A stretch of 64,000 bases of DNA from Microvirga guangxiensis (GCF_900102135.1 NZ_FMVJ01000006.1:62001-126000), one strand, 5' to 3'. Shown: positions 19,507-30,297, counted from the first letter of the stretch. Numbers and translations: made by a program. The notes: a model not told the origin generated them from the letters alone.

Positions 19507-20157
19507 ATGAAAAAAGTTCTCCTCGCTTCGGTCGCTCTTCTGGGCCTCACCGCTGCTGCTTCGGCTGCTGACCTTCCGTCGCGCCGCGCTCCCGCTCCGA
19601 TCGTTGCCGCTGTTCCGGTCTTCACCTGGACGGGCTTCTACGTCGGTGTGAACGCTGGTGGCGCCTTCAGCGCTGGCGATGACGACATCGTGTTCGACGG
19701 CGGCACCATCACCGGCGACAGCGACGACGACGCCAGCTTCATCGGCGGCGCCCAGGCTGGCTTCAACTACCAGATGGGTTCGTTCGTGGTCGGCGTTGAA
19801 GGCGATCTGCAGTGGGCCGATTTCGGCAGCACCACCTACGACCTCGGCGCTGACGGCCTCTACACCGTCGATTCCGAGGATTGGTTCGGCACGGCTCGCG
19901 TTCGCGCCGGTGTGGCCTTCGACCGCGCTCTCATCTACGCAACCGGCGGCTTCGCCTTCACCGACAACCGCAACGGCTGGGTCGTCGGCGGTGGTCTCGA
20001 GTACGCTTTCACCAACAACCTCTCGGCTAAGATCGAAGGTCTGTACGTGAACCTCGAAGACGAAGACTTCTCGGTTGCCGGCACGACCTACAGCACCGGC
20101 GAGACCGACTTCGGTGTGATCCGCGCTGGTCTGAACTTCCGCTTCGGCACCTACTAA
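19507..20157 (+). CDS. Outer membrane beta-barrel protein, Omp25/31 type
   Basis: The 216-residue protein has a signal peptide (MKKVLLASVALLG through ASA, cleaved before ADLPS) and then a small eight-strand-type beta-barrel: WTGFYVGVNAGG at the start, alternating aromatic/polar strands, and a terminal strand ending GLNFRFGTY. ADLPSR after the signal peptide and the WTGFYVG start are hallmarks of the rhizobial Omp25/31 family of abundant surface proteins. I preferred ATG 19507 over ATG 19495 because it gives a clean signal peptide. A strong terminator follows. Confidence 0.92.
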   Translation: MKKVLLASVALLGLTAAASAADLPSRRAPAPIVAAVPVFTWTGFYVGVNAGGAFSAGDDDIVFDGGTITGDSDDDASFIGGAQAGFNYQMGSFVVGVEGDLQWADFGSTTYDLGADGLYTVDSEDWFGTARVRAGVAFDRALIYATGGFAFTDNRNGWVVGGGLEYAFTNNLSAKIEGLYVNLEDEDFSVAGTTYSTGETDFGVIRAGLNFRFGTY

Positions 20158-20181
20158 GATCCATCGCTTCGGCGATAGAAG

Positions 20182-20210
20182 AAGGCCCGGGTTCTCCCGG
20201 GCCTTTTTTC
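20182..20210 (+). terminator. Intrinsic terminator of the outer membrane protein gene
   Basis: A perfect 10-bp stem AAGGCCCGGG / CCCGGGCCTT with a TTCT loop is followed by a run of T, 24 bp after the stop codon. Confidence 0.92.
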
Positions 20211-20600
20211 GTTTGAGCGAGCGGACATTCGGTTCCTCGCAAAAGCTGCCTGTGCTTCGTCGGTTCCGGTGCAATCCTTGTTGTTCACATGCTGCGCCCT
20301 GGCGAAGCCCTGAAAAACAGCATCGAGGAAGGCAGCAGGTATGATCCGTTTGGAGCGAGAGACGGCAACACGGGTAAGCAGAGCAACGTCTCCATTGCCG
20401 AACCCGATTCCTACCGCGAGCTTGCTCGCGTCCGGATCGCGAATCTGAAGATCGTTTTCTACGGTGGATGCCGGGGCAGGGATCTGGCGCAAGCCAACAG
20501 GCATGAGGCCATACCCAAGGCTCGGTGCATAAACATCCGCCTATCAGGAAGACGACGCTGAAATGAAAAGCGCGACTTCATGATGTCCCTATAAGGCAAT
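20211..20600. other. Non-coding stretch between two terminators
   Basis: About 390 bp lie between the outer membrane protein terminator and the glnA terminator. Open frames exist on both strands (for example 20289-20561 forward), but they lack ribosome binding sites and protein-like composition. I see no RNA gene. Confidence 0.5.
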
Positions 20601-20628
20601 AAAAAACCGGGGCTCTTTCGAGCCCCGG
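20601..20628 (-). terminator. Intrinsic terminator of glnA
   Basis: On the minus strand a 9-bp stem CCGGGGCTC / GAGCCCCGG with a 4-base loop is followed by six T. It lies about 47 bp after the glnA stop. Confidence 0.92.
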
Positions 20629-20674
20629 CTAAGGGAGGCTGCAACATTTGCAGCCGGGAGGAAACTTCGTCCGA

Positions 20675-22084
20675 TTAGACGGAGTAGTACATCTGGAACT
20701 CGACTGGATGCGGGGTCATCTCGAAGCGGGCGACCTCTGTCATCTTCAGCTCGATATAGCTGTCGATGAAGTCGTCGCTGAAGACGCCGCCGGCCTTGAG
20801 GAACGCGCGGTCCTTGTCGAGGCTGGCAAGAGCCTCGCGGAGCGAGCCGCAGACCGTCGGGATCTTCTTCAGCTCGCGCGGCGGAAGATCGTAGAGGTCC
20901 TTGTCCATCGCCTGGCCAGGGTCGACCTTGTTGAGGATGCCGTCGAGGCCCGCCATCATGATCGCCGTGAAAGCGAGATAGGGGTTGGCGGTCGGATCGG
21001 GGAAGCGGATCTCGACGCGCTTGGCCTTCGGCGACGTCGTCCACGGAATGCGGCAGGAAGCCGAGCGGTTACGGGCCGAGTAGGCCAGCAGAACCGGAGC
21101 CTCGTAGCCCGGGACAAGACGCTTGTAGGAGTTCGTCGAAGGGTTGGTGAAGGCGTTCAGAGCCTTGGCATGCTTGATGATGCCGCCGATGTACCACAGG
21201 CATTCCTGGGACAGGTCGGCATACTTGTTGCCGGCGAAGAGAGGCTTGCCGTCCTTCCAGAGGGACTGGTGCACGTGCATGCCCGAGCCGTTGTCGCCAT
21301 AAACCGGCTTCGGCATGAAGGTGGCCGTCTTGCCATAGGACTGGGCGACATTGTGGATGCAGTACTTGTAGATCTGCATCTCGTCGGCGGTGCGCACCAG
21401 CGTGTTGAACTTCGTGCCGAGTTCGTGCTGAGCGGAAGCGACCTCGTGATGGTGCTTTTCAACCGTCACGCCCATGGCCTTCATGGCGGCGAGCATTTCG
21501 CTGCGCATGTCCTGAGCGGCATCCAGCGGGGGAACCGGGAAGTAGCCGCCCTTCATCGGGATGCGGTGGCCGAGATTGCCGCCCTCGTAAGCCGTATCGC
21601 CGTTGATCGGCAGCTCCGCGGAGTCGAGCTTGAAGCCCGTGTTGTACGGGTCAGCCGAGAAGCGGACGTCGTCGAACACGAAGAACTCGGCCTCGGGGCC
21701 CACATAGACTGTGTCGGCGATGCCGGTGGACTTCAGGTAGGCCTCGGCCTTCTTGGCGATGCTGCGCGGATCGCGGTTGTAGGGCTCGCCGGTGGCGGGC
21801 TCGAGGATGTCGCAGTTGATCGACAGGGTGGAGGCAGAGAAGAACGGATCCATCTGGGCCGTCGTCGGGTCAGGCATGAGGGTCATGTCGGACTCGTTGA
21901 TGGCCTTCCAGCCGGCGATGGACGAACCGTCGAACATGATGCCGTCGGCGAGGAGGTCCTCATCGACCATCGACACGTCGAAGGTCACGTGCTGCCACTT
22001 GCCGCGCGGATCCGTGAAACGGAAGTCGACGTATTTCACGTCGTTATCTTTGATCGCCTTGAGCACATCCTTGGCGGTCTGCAT
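20675..22084 (-). CDS. glnA: Glutamine synthetase type I
   Basis: The 469-residue enzyme makes glutamine from glutamate, ammonia and ATP. Family blocks are visible: [32 protein letters not shown], the ATP-binding region [17 protein letters not shown] and the [11 protein letters not shown] segment. The adenylylation site is Tyr398 in DLYDLPP, so activity is expected to be tuned by the GlnE adenylyltransferase. It follows glnB by 66 bp in the usual alphaproteobacterial glnBA order. Confidence 0.98.
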   Translation of the reverse strand: MQTAKDVLKAIKDNDVKYVDFRFTDPRGKWQHVTFDVSMVDEDLLADGIMFDGSSIAGWKAINESDMTLMPDPTTAQMDPFFSASTLSINCDILEPATGEPYNRDPRSIAKKAEAYLKSTGIADTVYVGPEAEFFVFDDVRFSADPYNTGFKLDSAELPINGDTAYEGGNLGHRIPMKGGYFPVPPLDAAQDMRSEMLAAMKAMGVTVEKHHHEVASAQHELGTKFNTLVRTADEMQIYKYCIHNVAQSYGKTATFMPKPVYGDNGSGMHVHQSLWKDGKPLFAGNKYADLSQECLWYIGGIIKHAKALNAFTNPSTNSYKRLVPGYEAPVLLAYSARNRSASCRIPWTTSPKAKRVEIRFPDPTANPYLAFTAIMMAGLDGILNKVDPGQAMDKDLYDLPPRELKKIPTVCGSLREALASLDKDRAFLKAGGVFSDDFIDSYIELKMTEVARFEMTPHPVEFQMYYSV

Positions 22085-22150
22085 GGTGCTTAGTCCTCTT
22101 CTGCCCTTGATTGTCCTCGGCCCTGTCGGCCTTGGCTTGTGATGACGAGG

Positions 22151-22522
<372 letters not shown>

Positions 22523-22669
22523 TTAGCACCAGCTCAGGGGTGCCTTCCATGGCCTCTACGATTCAAACCGGGCAGAATTGCACCTCTGGAGAGCACTTGC
22601 TGCTCAAAGTTTGTGCATGTGCGGATTTGCGCGGCAAAGGTGCTCTGAGGGATCATTTTGAGGCCTTGG

Positions 22670-24154
22670 ATGCACCCTGAACTCATCCTTCGACCCCAAC
22701 AAATGAAGCAAGCCGATGGTTTGACCGTCGCTTCAGGGATTCCTGGCATCGAGCTCATGCGCCGTGCAGGGCGAGCGGTTGCTGAAGCTGCCGCGAAAAT
22801 GCTCATGAAAGAGGCGCATGTGGTCATCGCCGCCGGGCCGGGGCAGAACGGCGGCGATGGGTTCGTCGTGGCGGCGCTTCTCGCCGGGCAGGGCTATCGG
22901 ATTTCTCTTGGCTTGCTGGGCCGCGTCGAGCAGCTCTCGGGCGATGCGGTTCTGGCCGCCAGGGATTGGAAGGGGCCGGTCGTGCCCATCGACAGCCTTG
23001 CCTTCGATGAGGCGGACCTGATCGTCGATGCCCTGTTCGGCACCGGCCTCGCAAGGGATCTGGAGGGCGTCGCCCGCATCGCCGTCGAGCGGATGAACGC
23101 CTCTGGCAAGCCGATTCTCGCCGTGGATCTGTCGTCGGGAATCGACGGCGATACAGGGCAGGTCAGAGGTGTTGCGGTGAAGGCCAACCGCACAATCACT
23201 TTCGCCGCGCGCAAGCCTTGCCACCTGCTCATGCCGGGACGAGCCTATTGCGGGGATGTCGAGATCGCGGATATCGGCATCGCCCGGGAAACGCTTGAGG
23301 CAACTAGCGGGAGGCTGTTTGCCAACACGCCTTCCTTATGGCTCGACAAGTTGCCTAGGCCGGAGCTCTCGTCCCACAAATACGATCGTGGCCACACCCT
23401 TGTGCTTTCAGGCGGCGCGACCCGGACCGGCGCTGCCCGGCTTGCGGCGCGGGCTGCCTTACGGACCGGGTCTGGGCTCGTCACCGTGGCGTCTCCGCCG
23501 GAGGCTCTCGGCGTGAATGCGGCTCATCTGACCGCCATCATGCTGCGCGGCTGCGACGGGCCGGAGGGGCTCCATCATATTCTGCAGGATGAGCGGCTGA
23601 ACTCTCTCGTGCTGGGGCCCGCTCTCGGTGTTCACTCAGGCACCCGGGCCATGGTGGCCGTAGCGGCTCATGCCCGCCGCAGCCTCGTGCTCGATGCGGA
23701 TGCGCTGACATCTTTCGAGGGGCTGGCCACGGAGGTCCATCAAGCCTTCCGGCATGCGCCGACTGTGTTGACGCCCCACGATGGCGAGTTCATGCGATTG
23801 TTCAAGGGGCACCCGGATATCATTGATCCTGAATCGAAAATTGAACGCGCGCATCGCGCCGCTGCCTATACCGGTGCGGTGCTGGTGCTGAAGGGGCCGG
23901 ATACGGTGATTGCGGCACCGGACGGACGGGCCGCCATCAATGCGAACGGAACGCCTTATCTCGGCACTGCCGGATCCGGCGATACGCTGTGCGGCATCAT
24001 TGCGGGCCTTATGGCTCAAGGCCTGCCCGCCTTTGAGGCAGCCTGCGCCGGGGTGTGGATCCATGGGGAGGCTGGCGCCAGTTTCGGCCCGGGATTGATC
24101 GCGGAGGATCTGGCCGAGTTGATCCCGGGTGTCCTGCGCAAGCTCCTCACGTAA
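22670..24154 (+). CDS. nnr: Bifunctional NAD(P)H-hydrate epimerase/dehydratase
   Basis: The 494-residue enzyme repairs hydrated NADH and NADPH. The N-terminal YjeF domain (about 1-215) has AGPGQNGGDGFVVAALL and the VDALFGTGL and VDLSSGIDGDTG blocks of the epimerase; the C-terminal domain (about 225-490) has LDADAL, LTPHDGEFMRL and the ATP/ADP-site GTAGSGDTLCGIIAGL of the dehydratase. ATG 22670 with GAGG upstream was preferred over TTG 22658. Its last 8 bp overlap the end of the convergent multicopper-oxidase-fold gene. Confidence 0.95.
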   Translation: MHPELILRPQQMKQADGLTVASGIPGIELMRRAGRAVAEAAAKMLMKEAHVVIAAGPGQNGGDGFVVAALLAGQGYRISLGLLGRVEQLSGDAVLAARDWKGPVVPIDSLAFDEADLIVDALFGTGLARDLEGVARIAVERMNASGKPILAVDLSSGIDGDTGQVRGVAVKANRTITFAARKPCHLLMPGRAYCGDVEIADIGIARETLEATSGRLFANTPSLWLDKLPRPELSSHKYDRGHTLVLSGGATRTGAARLAARAALRTGSGLVTVASPPEALGVNAAHLTAIMLRGCDGPEGLHHILQDERLNSLVLGPALGVHSGTRAMVAVAAHARRSLVLDADALTSFEGLATEVHQAFRHAPTVLTPHDGEFMRLFKGHPDIIDPESKIERAHRAAAYTGAVLVLKGPDTVIAAPDGRAAINANGTPYLGTAGSGDTLCGIIAGLMAQGLPAFEAACAGVWIHGEAGASFGPGLIAEDLAELIPGVLRKLLT

Positions 24155-25493
24155 CCTCGATCCAGCTCCAGAGGTCCGCATCGAACCTCTCCGCAACCGT
24201 CGAGGCGAGAAGCCATTTGCCCGGGTTGTCGGCGACGAAGGCAATCCGGACCGTCTTGTTCTCGGCTACCTGTAACGTGTCGAGCCAATAGGGCTCCCAG
24301 CCGTCGTCGAGGGCATGGAGCAGGCGGAAGGAGTGGCCGTGCAGATGCATGGGCTGGACGAAGGTGGTCTCGTTCTTCAACGTCAGCACAACAGGCGTTC
24401 CGCGCTTGACCTTGACGAGCGGCGTCGAGACATCGCCTGCAGCGCCGTTGATTCCCCAGGGAGATTTCGTTCCCGGATCGCCCTTGATCGTCACATCCTT
24501 GCGGGTGGCGTTTTGAAGCCGGATGATTTCGGGCAGTTTAGGGTTGGGTGGCAGCGGAGTGATGTCAGGCAGAGGTTCTCGCCTGTCGCCCTCCGTCATG
24601 ATCTCTACGAGAGGAAAGCCGTTGCCGATCATGGCCATCACCGTGCCCGTCTGGCCACCCTCCGGAGGTAAGTCGACCAATAGATCATAGCGGTTGCCGG
24701 GCGCGAAGGGCAGGGTGGCCTTCAACGGCTCGAAAGTAGCGGAAGGCTGCCCGTCGACAGTGATCACATAAGCCTTCAACCCATCGAAGCGCAGGCGCAT
24801 GATCCGGGCATTGCAGGCATTAGCGAGACGCAGGCGGAGGCGGCCGCCCGGGCGGGCTTTGATCGGCTGCGGCGTGGCCTTTCCGTTGATGGTCAGAAAA
24901 CTGCCCAGACGCCCGGCGGGGGTAGGCTGGGAAAGAACGAGGCTGCCGTCATCGGCGAGCGCCCAATCGTCGATGAGGAGAGCGATGTCCTGATCGACCT
25001 GAGGCGGGCTGGCCTCCTCGACGATTAGCATGCGCGTCAACCCACGTTCCGTTGGCTCGGCACTTCCGCCCAGGACGCAGGGGCGGATCAGGAAGGTGCC
25101 GGGGTCGGGTGGGGTGAACCGGTATTCGTGATCCTTTCCGGGAAGGACCGGCTCCTGTGTCAAACCACCGGCGCCGTCCATGGCATTGGGGGCGCGAACG
25201 CCATGACAATGCAGGGAAAGCGGAAGGGAGGTTTCGTTCTTCAGGATGAAGGCAAGCTCCTGCCCATGCTTAATGCGCGTGGCCTCGTCAAGCGCCCCAT
25301 TGAAAGCCCAAACCTCGGCATCCCTCGCCGCGTCGGGCTGGAGACGTTGAGGAGTGGGGCGAGCCGCAAGATGCCCTTTGCCGGAGCCCGTCGGGGATTC
25401 CGGAGAGGCTTGCGTGCTCTGGGCCGCGGCCCGTCCAGCCAAGCCGATCAGGGTGGTTGCAATGCCTGCGGTGGCTGCGCGGCGGGTGATCAT
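24147..25493 (-). CDS. Tat-exported multicopper-oxidase-fold protein with missing copper ligands
   Basis: The 448-residue protein starts with a Tat-type signal (ITRRAATAGIATTLIGLAG) and has three cupredoxin-like domains. Copper-binding pair one is kept (HCH, residues 95-97) and so is the third (HLHGH, 383-387), but the second motif, usually a W-x-H-S-H block, reads GTFLIRPC at 132-139. The final HCHxxxHxxxxM block reads AST at 430-432, with Arg436 and Leu441 at the other two ligand positions. The type 1 copper cysteine is therefore absent. This recalls SufI/FtsP, a copper-free multicopper-oxidase relative, so a structural or chaperone-like periplasmic role is more likely than laccase activity. 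Confidence 0.85.
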   Translation of the reverse strand: MITRRAATAGIATTLIGLAGRAAAQSTQASPESPTGSGKGHLAARPTPQRLQPDAARDAEVWAFNGALDEATRIKHGQELAFILKNETSLPLSLHCHGVRAPNAMDGAGGLTQEPVLPGKDHEYRFTPPDPGTFLIRPCVLGGSAEPTERGLTRMLIVEEASPPQVDQDIALLIDDWALADDGSLVLSQPTPAGRLGSFLTINGKATPQPIKARPGGRLRLRLANACNARIMRLRFDGLKAYVITVDGQPSATFEPLKATLPFAPGNRYDLLVDLPPEGGQTGTVMAMIGNGFPLVEIMTEGDRREPLPDITPLPPNPKLPEIIRLQNATRKDVTIKGDPGTKSPWGINGAAGDVSTPLVKVKRGTPVVLTLKNETTFVQPMHLHGHSFRLLHALDDGWEPYWLDTLQVAENKTVRIAFVADNPGKWLLASTVAERFDADLWSWIEVT

Positions 25494-25576
25494 AAGGTCT
25501 TGGTCCTGATGTATTGGGGAATCTGGATCGTCCGAAGCCGCCGTTCCAGGTGGTCTATTGGTCTTTGCAGAGGCGG

Positions 25577-26077
25577 CTACTTTTCTCTCTCTTCCGGCTC
25601 TGTGATCACGCTGATCTCGCCGTCCGCCTCCAGGCAGGCGGACCGGACCAGTGAAAGTTCGGTGATGCCTTGCTTTCGCAGAACGGCCATGAGTTCCTCT
25701 TCCGTCACCAGCTCCCGCCTCATGTTTCGCCGGACCATGCGGCCGCGATCGATGAGAATCGTCTGGCGATCCCGCAACAAATTGCGGAGGAAAGGTACAC
25801 GATATTCAATCACGTCGAACACATAAGCCCAGCCCAGGACCAATCCGATCATCAGCAGGATATCGCTCACGGAGGTCGAGCCGCCCACGATGGCATTGGT
25901 CGCCAGGCTGCCGACAACGATCAGGGTGAGCATGTCGTTGGGTGAGATATGCCCTGCATTGCGCTTTGGAATGACACGCACGAGGATGATGAGCGCCACA
26001 TAAGCCACGCTTCCCCTGAGAACGATCTCCCAGAGCGGTTTCGTAAGCCCGAACGTGTCGGTCAAGCTTGTCTCCAT
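25577..26077 (-). CDS. DUF421 (YetF-like) membrane protein
   Basis: The 166-residue protein has two or three N-terminal membrane segments (SVAYVALIILVRVI, MLTLIVVGSLATNAIV, ILLMIGLVLGWAYVFDVIEY) and then a cytoplasmic or periplasmic DUF421 domain with TILIDRGRMVRRNMRRELVT and EEELMAVLRKQGI. The length is slightly shorter than the usual 160-230 range but complete. The function of the family is unknown. It lies 83 bp upstream of the multicopper-oxidase-fold gene on the same strand and may share its transcript. Confidence 0.9.
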   Translation of the reverse strand: METSLTDTFGLTKPLWEIVLRGSVAYVALIILVRVIPKRNAGHISPNDMLTLIVVGSLATNAIVGGSTSVSDILLMIGLVLGWAYVFDVIEYRVPFLRNLLRDRQTILIDRGRMVRRNMRRELVTEEELMAVLRKQGITELSLVRSACLEADGEISVITEPEEREK

Positions 26078-26306
26078 TCGATGCCGGTAGCCGCTTCGAA
26101 GGTTCCCGGGGCAGGGACCCCGGCGGGGATGGAGCCGGAGGCCGCTCCCGGCGATGCCAATGCGGCTGGCGGCCTAAGGGTTTAACGACCAACGGCCAAG
26201 TTTGGTTGCCGGAGTGCTCCACACGAACTTTTTTGATGCATGCTGCGCCAAGCATGCTATAGAGCCGCGTCCCGGAAGAGGGGCGCGTATATCGTGCTGC
26301 TCCCAG

Positions 26307-26391
26307 GCGGGCGTGGCGGAACTGGTAGACGCACTGGATTTAGGTTCCAGCGACGCAAGTCGTGGGGGTTCGACTCCCTCCGCCCGCACCA
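26307..26391 (+). tRNA. tRNA-Leu (anticodon TAG)
   Basis: The cloverleaf is complete: acceptor GCGGGCG pairs with CGCCCGC, the anticodon stem CTGGA/TCCAG encloses TTTAGGT with anticodon TAG at 26341-26343, a long variable arm is present as in leucine tRNAs, and the CCA end is encoded. Confidence 0.97.
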
Positions 26392-26502
26392 ATCGTCAGG
26401 ATTGGGTCCGGAGGCTCCTGGCAAACTGGTTGACGGCACTTTCGCCGCATCGGCCGGAGCCTAACATCGATTTTTCTTAAGTGAACGAAGGCGAATAGAA
26501 CA

Positions 26503-27864
26503 ATGCAGGTGACGGAAACACTGTCCCAAGGCTTGAAGCGAGAGTTCAAGGTCGTGCTCCCGGCCACCGAGTTGGAGCAGCGCCTGAACACAGAGCTGGA
26601 CAATATCAAGGGTCGCGTGCGCCTCAATGGCTTCCGCCCCGGCAAGGTGCCTGCCGCGCACCTGCGCAAGGTCTATGGCCGCTCCGTCATGTCCGACGTT
26701 CTCCAGAACGCCGTGAACGAGGCCAACCGCAAGATCGTCGAGGACAACGGCCTGAAGCTCGCCCATGAGCCGCAGGTCCAGTTCCCCGAGGACAAGGACA
26801 CCATCGAGAAGGCCATGGACGCCAAGGGCGATCTGGCTTTCACCGTCGCTCTCGAAGTCCTGCCGGAATTCGAGCTGGCCGACCTGTCCGACGTGAGCGT
26901 GAAGAAGCCGGTCGTTGAAGTCTCCGAGACGGAAGTCAACGAGTCGCTCGAGCGCATGGCCAAGCAGAATCGCTCCTTCGACAAGAAGGAAGGCGCTTCC
27001 GCCGATGGCGACCGCGTGGTCGTTGACTTCGTGGGCCGCATCGACGGCACCGAGTTCGAAGGCGGCGCGGGCCAGGACATCCGCGTGGAGCTCGGCTCCA
27101 ACACCTTCATCCCCGGCTTCGAGGAGCAGCTTGTCGGCCTGAAGGCTGGCGACACCAAGCTCGTGAAGGTCTCCTTCCCTGAGAACTACATGGCTGCTCA
27201 TCTCGCCGGCAAGGCCGCCGAGTTCGACGTGACCGTGAAGGAAGTCGAAGCTCCCGGCGAGCTGAAGATCGACGACGAGATGGCCAAGGGCTTCGGAATG
27301 GAAACCCTGGACAAGCTCAAGGAAGCCATCCGCGACGCCATCAAGCGCGACTTCGACACCCAGTCCCGCCGCAAGGTGAAGAAGGATCTCCTGGACGCTC
27401 TCGACGCCAAGTACAGCTTCGAGCTGCCGCCGACCCTGGTCGAGCAGGAGTTCAATGCCGTGTGGTCGCAGGTCGAGGCCGACATGAAGTCGAACGGCCG
27501 CACCTTCGCTGACGAGGACACCACCGAAGAGCAGGCCAAGGCGGATTATCGCAAGATCGCCGAGCGCCGCGTTCGTCTCGGCTTGGTCCTTGCGCAGATC
27601 GGCGAGAAGTCCGATATCAAGATCTCCGACGACGAGGTGACTCAGGCCCTCATCGAGCGGGTCCGCCAGTACCCCGGCCAGGAGCGGCAGGTTTGGGAGT
27701 TCTACCAAAAGAACCCGCAGGCTCTAGCTGAAATCCGGGCTCCTCTGTTCGAGGAGAAAGTCGTCGACCAGATCCTCTCCCAGGTGAAGGTGACTGAAGA
27801 GACGGTTTCCAAGGAAGCACTCTTCAGCGACGAGGACGATAACAACGCCAGCAAGGGCGAGTAA
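26503..27864 (+). CDS. tig: Trigger factor
   Basis: The 453-residue ribosome-associated chaperone meets nascent chains. The N-terminal ribosome-docking signature is present as [15 protein letters not shown], followed by an FKBP-type prolyl isomerase domain ([14 protein letters not shown] to [18 protein letters not shown]) and a long helical C-terminal domain. The acidic tail [11 protein letters not shown] is normal. It precedes clpP and clpX in the order usual for alphaproteobacteria. Confidence 0.97.
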   Translation: MQVTETLSQGLKREFKVVLPATELEQRLNTELDNIKGRVRLNGFRPGKVPAAHLRKVYGRSVMSDVLQNAVNEANRKIVEDNGLKLAHEPQVQFPEDKDTIEKAMDAKGDLAFTVALEVLPEFELADLSDVSVKKPVVEVSETEVNESLERMAKQNRSFDKKEGASADGDRVVVDFVGRIDGTEFEGGAGQDIRVELGSNTFIPGFEEQLVGLKAGDTKLVKVSFPENYMAAHLAGKAAEFDVTVKEVEAPGELKIDDEMAKGFGMETLDKLKEAIRDAIKRDFDTQSRRKVKKDLLDALDAKYSFELPPTLVEQEFNAVWSQVEADMKSNGRTFADEDTTEEQAKADYRKIAERRVRLGLVLAQIGEKSDIKISDDEVTQALIERVRQYPGQERQVWEFYQKNPQALAEIRAPLFEEKVVDQILSQVKVTEETVSKEALFSDEDDNNASKGE

Positions 27865-27901
27865 CGCTTTCTCAAGCACTCGCTGCCTTGCATTAATCAG
27901 A

Positions 27902-27924
27902 CGGCCGCGCATTTCGCGCGGCCG
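27902..27924. repeat. Strong hairpin between tig and clpP
   Basis: CGGCCGCGC / GCGCGGCCG is a perfect 9-bp GC-only stem with a 5-base ATTTC loop, followed by CTTTGG rather than a U-tract. It ends 18 bp before the clpP start, so it may be a partial terminator or translation-affecting structure. Confidence 0.6.
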
Positions 27925-27942
27925 CTTTGGAGCAGTGAGACA

Positions 27943-28575
27943 ATGAGAGATCCGGTAGCGCTCTATAACAACACGCTCGTTCCCATGGTGGTCGAGCAGT
28001 CGAACCGCGGCGAGCGCGCCTTCGACATCTACTCGCGCCTTCTGCGCGAGCGGATTATCTTCCTGACGGGTCCGGTCGAAGATTATTCGGCTTCGCTCAT
28101 CGTGGCGCAGCTTCTCTTCCTTGAGGCCGAGAACCCGAAGAAGGAAATCTCCTTCTACATCAACTCGCCCGGCGGCGTCGTGACGTCCGGCCTGTCGATC
28201 TACGATACCATGCAGTTCATCCGCTGCCCGGTTTCGACGCTTTGCGTCGGTCAGGCCGCATCGATGGGATCGCTTCTCCTGACCGCCGGCGAGAAGGGCA
28301 TGCGCTTCGCGCTCCCGAACGCCCGAATCATGGTTCACCAGCCCTCCGGCGGTTACCAGGGTCAGGTCACGGACATCATGATCCACGCCCGCGAGAGCGA
28401 AGCCCTCAAGCGCCGTCTCAACGAGATCTATGTGGGCCATACCGGCCGCAACTACGAAGAGATCGAGCGGGCCCTTGAGCGCGACAACTTCATGACGGCG
28501 GAAGCCGCCCGTGAATTCGGCCTCATCGACCAGGTGATCGAGAAGCGCCCAGAACCGGTTGCTACCCCGGCCTAA
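27943..28575 (+). CDS. clpP: ATP-dependent Clp protease proteolytic subunit
   Basis: The 210-residue serine peptidase forms the ClpP barrel. The catalytic triad is visible: Ser107 in [10 protein letters not shown], His132 in [10 protein letters not shown] and Asp181 in LERDNFMT. The length is that of housekeeping ClpP. It lies between tig and clpX and works with the ClpX encoded next, degrading SsrA-tagged and regulatory proteins. A terminator follows, so clpX is probably transcribed mostly from its own promoter. Confidence 0.97.
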   Translation: MRDPVALYNNTLVPMVVEQSNRGERAFDIYSRLLRERIIFLTGPVEDYSASLIVAQLLFLEAENPKKEISFYINSPGGVVTSGLSIYDTMQFIRCPVSTLCVGQAASMGSLLLTAGEKGMRFALPNARIMVHQPSGGYQGQVTDIMIHARESEALKRRLNEIYVGHTGRNYEEIERALERDNFMTAEAAREFGLIDQVIEKRPEPVATPA

Positions 28576-28583
28576 TCCTTAAA

Positions 28584-28617
28584 ACCTGGGGAAAAATTCT
28601 CCCCAGGTGCGTCTTTT
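28584..28617 (+). terminator. Intrinsic terminator of clpP
   Basis: ACCTGGGG / CCCCAGGT forms an 8-9 bp stem around an A-rich loop and is followed by GCGTC and then TTTTT. It lies just after the clpP stop. Confidence 0.75.
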
Positions 28618-28801
28618 TAACCAGTAACCCCGTTTCTATTGATCACGCGCCTTCACCGTGATTGCATATGGATTCGGGAGACGAGGCGATTTGGCTAAGT
28701 AAATTGTTGGTGTCGGAACCTTTCATTAGGCCCGGCGCTCATAAGTTAAAGGGTGCAGGGCCGGCAAAGGGGCCGCCCCGGCACGGATTGGAGATGTGAT
28801 A

Positions 28802-30070
28802 ATGACCAAGGCTGGCGGCAACGACTCCAAGAGCACGCTGTACTGCTCATTCTGCGGCAAGAGCCAGCACGAGGTTCGCAAGCTGATCGCTGGCCCGACG
28901 GTTTTCATCTGCGATGAATGCGTCGAGCTCTGCATGGACATCATCCGCGAGGAGTCGAAATCCTCCCTCGTGAAGTCCCGGGATGGCGTGCCCACCCCGA
29001 AGGAAATCAGCCGCGTTCTGGATGATTACGTGATCGGCCAGGAGCACGCCAAGAAGGTGCTCTCGGTGGCGGTCCACAACCATTACAAGCGCCTGGCCCA
29101 CGCGACGAAGCACAACGACGTGGAGCTGGCGAAGTCCAACATCCTGCTGATCGGTCCGACCGGCTCGGGTAAGACCCTGCTCGCGCAGACGCTTGCCCGC
29201 ATCCTGGACGTGCCCTTCACCATGGCCGATGCCACGACGCTGACCGAGGCAGGCTATGTGGGCGAGGATGTCGAGAACATCATTCTCAAGCTGCTTCAGG
29301 CTTCCGACTACAACGTCGAGCGTGCGCAGCGCGGCATCGTTTACATCGACGAGATCGACAAGATCTCCCGCAAGTCCGACAACCCTTCGATCACCCGCGA
29401 TGTATCGGGTGAGGGCGTTCAGCAGGCTCTCCTGAAGATCATGGAAGGCACCGTTGCCTCCGTGCCTCCGCAGGGTGGCCGCAAACACCCGCAGCAGGAG
29501 TTCCTGCAGGTGGACACGACCAACATCCTGTTCATCTGCGGCGGCGCCTTCGCGGGCCTCGAGCGCATCATCGCCGGTCGCGGCAAGGGCACATCCATCG
29601 GCTTCGGGGCGAGCGTGAGCTCCCCGGACGACCGCCGTACGGGAGAAATCTTCCGCGAGGTGGAGCCTGAGGACCTGCTGAAATTCGGCCTCATCCCCGA
29701 ATTCGTCGGCCGCCTGCCGGTTCTGGCCACGCTCGAGGATCTCGACGTCGATGCCCTGAAGACCATTCTGCAGGAGCCGAAGAACGCCCTGGTCAAGCAG
29801 TACCAGCGTCTCTTCGAGATGGAGAACGTCTCCCTGACGTTCCAGGACGAGGCTCTGACGCTCATTGCCAAGAAGGCGATCGAGCGGAAGACCGGCGCCC
29901 GCGGCCTGCGCTCCATCATGGAGGGCATTCTCCTGGAGACCATGTACGATCTGCCGGGCCTCGATTCCGTCGAGCAGGTGGTGATCGGCCCCGAAGTGGT
30001 GGAGGGCAAGGCCAAGCCTCTCTTCATCCATGGCGACCGCAGCGAGCAGACTGCGAGCGCCAGCGCCTAA
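28802..30070 (+). CDS. clpX: Clp protease ATP-binding subunit ClpX
   Basis: The 422-residue AAA+ unfoldase has the N-terminal zinc-binding domain ([11 protein letters not shown] and [10 protein letters not shown]), Walker A GPTGSGKT, Walker B DEIDKI, the pore-loop region [12 protein letters not shown] and the [11 protein letters not shown] sensor. ATG 28802 with GGAG eight bases upstream was preferred over the in-frame GTG at 28796. It pairs with ClpP from the gene upstream. Confidence 0.97.
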   Translation: MTKAGGNDSKSTLYCSFCGKSQHEVRKLIAGPTVFICDECVELCMDIIREESKSSLVKSRDGVPTPKEISRVLDDYVIGQEHAKKVLSVAVHNHYKRLAHATKHNDVELAKSNILLIGPTGSGKTLLAQTLARILDVPFTMADATTLTEAGYVGEDVENIILKLLQASDYNVERAQRGIVYIDEIDKISRKSDNPSITRDVSGEGVQQALLKIMEGTVASVPPQGGRKHPQQEFLQVDTTNILFICGGAFAGLERIIAGRGKGTSIGFGASVSSPDDRRTGEIFREVEPEDLLKFGLIPEFVGRLPVLATLEDLDVDALKTILQEPKNALVKQYQRLFEMENVSLTFQDEALTLIAKKAIERKTGARGLRSIMEGILLETMYDLPGLDSVEQVVIGPEVVEGKAKPLFIHGDRSEQTASASA

Positions 30071-30115
30071 GACGATTTGGGGATACCCATGATTGGCAGC
30101 GTTGCGGGGTCGGTT

Positions 30116-30147
30116 CTTGAAACAGGGGCTCCGCAACGCCACATAAT
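30116..30147 (+). promoter_or_regulatory. Candidate RpoH (heat-shock) promoter of lon
   Basis: CTTGAA (30116-30121) and CCACATAAT (from 30139) are spaced 17 bp apart, resembling alphaproteobacterial sigma-32 promoters (CTTG and a CCAT-like -10). It lies about 150 bp before lon, a gene commonly under heat-shock control. The -10 is imperfect. Confidence 0.4.
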
Positions 30148-30297
30148 TTCTTGCGCGGTGGCTTTCCGCTCATTCCCCGAGGGATGGCGCCGCGTACCGG
30201 ATGCAGCCCATAAAAACAGCCTGAGCATTCCGGTATCCCGTCCGAGAACCAGCTTATTCAAGGGGCCTCCCGGACGCATAAATAAGGATGTTGTCTC

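Noticed and set aside
20154..20504. 116-codon minus-strand frame downstream of the outer membrane protein gene
   Set aside because: It runs through an intrinsic terminator, has no ribosome binding site and no protein-like pattern.
20289..20561. 90-codon forward frame between two terminators
   Set aside because: No ribosome binding site, irregular composition and no recognisable domain.
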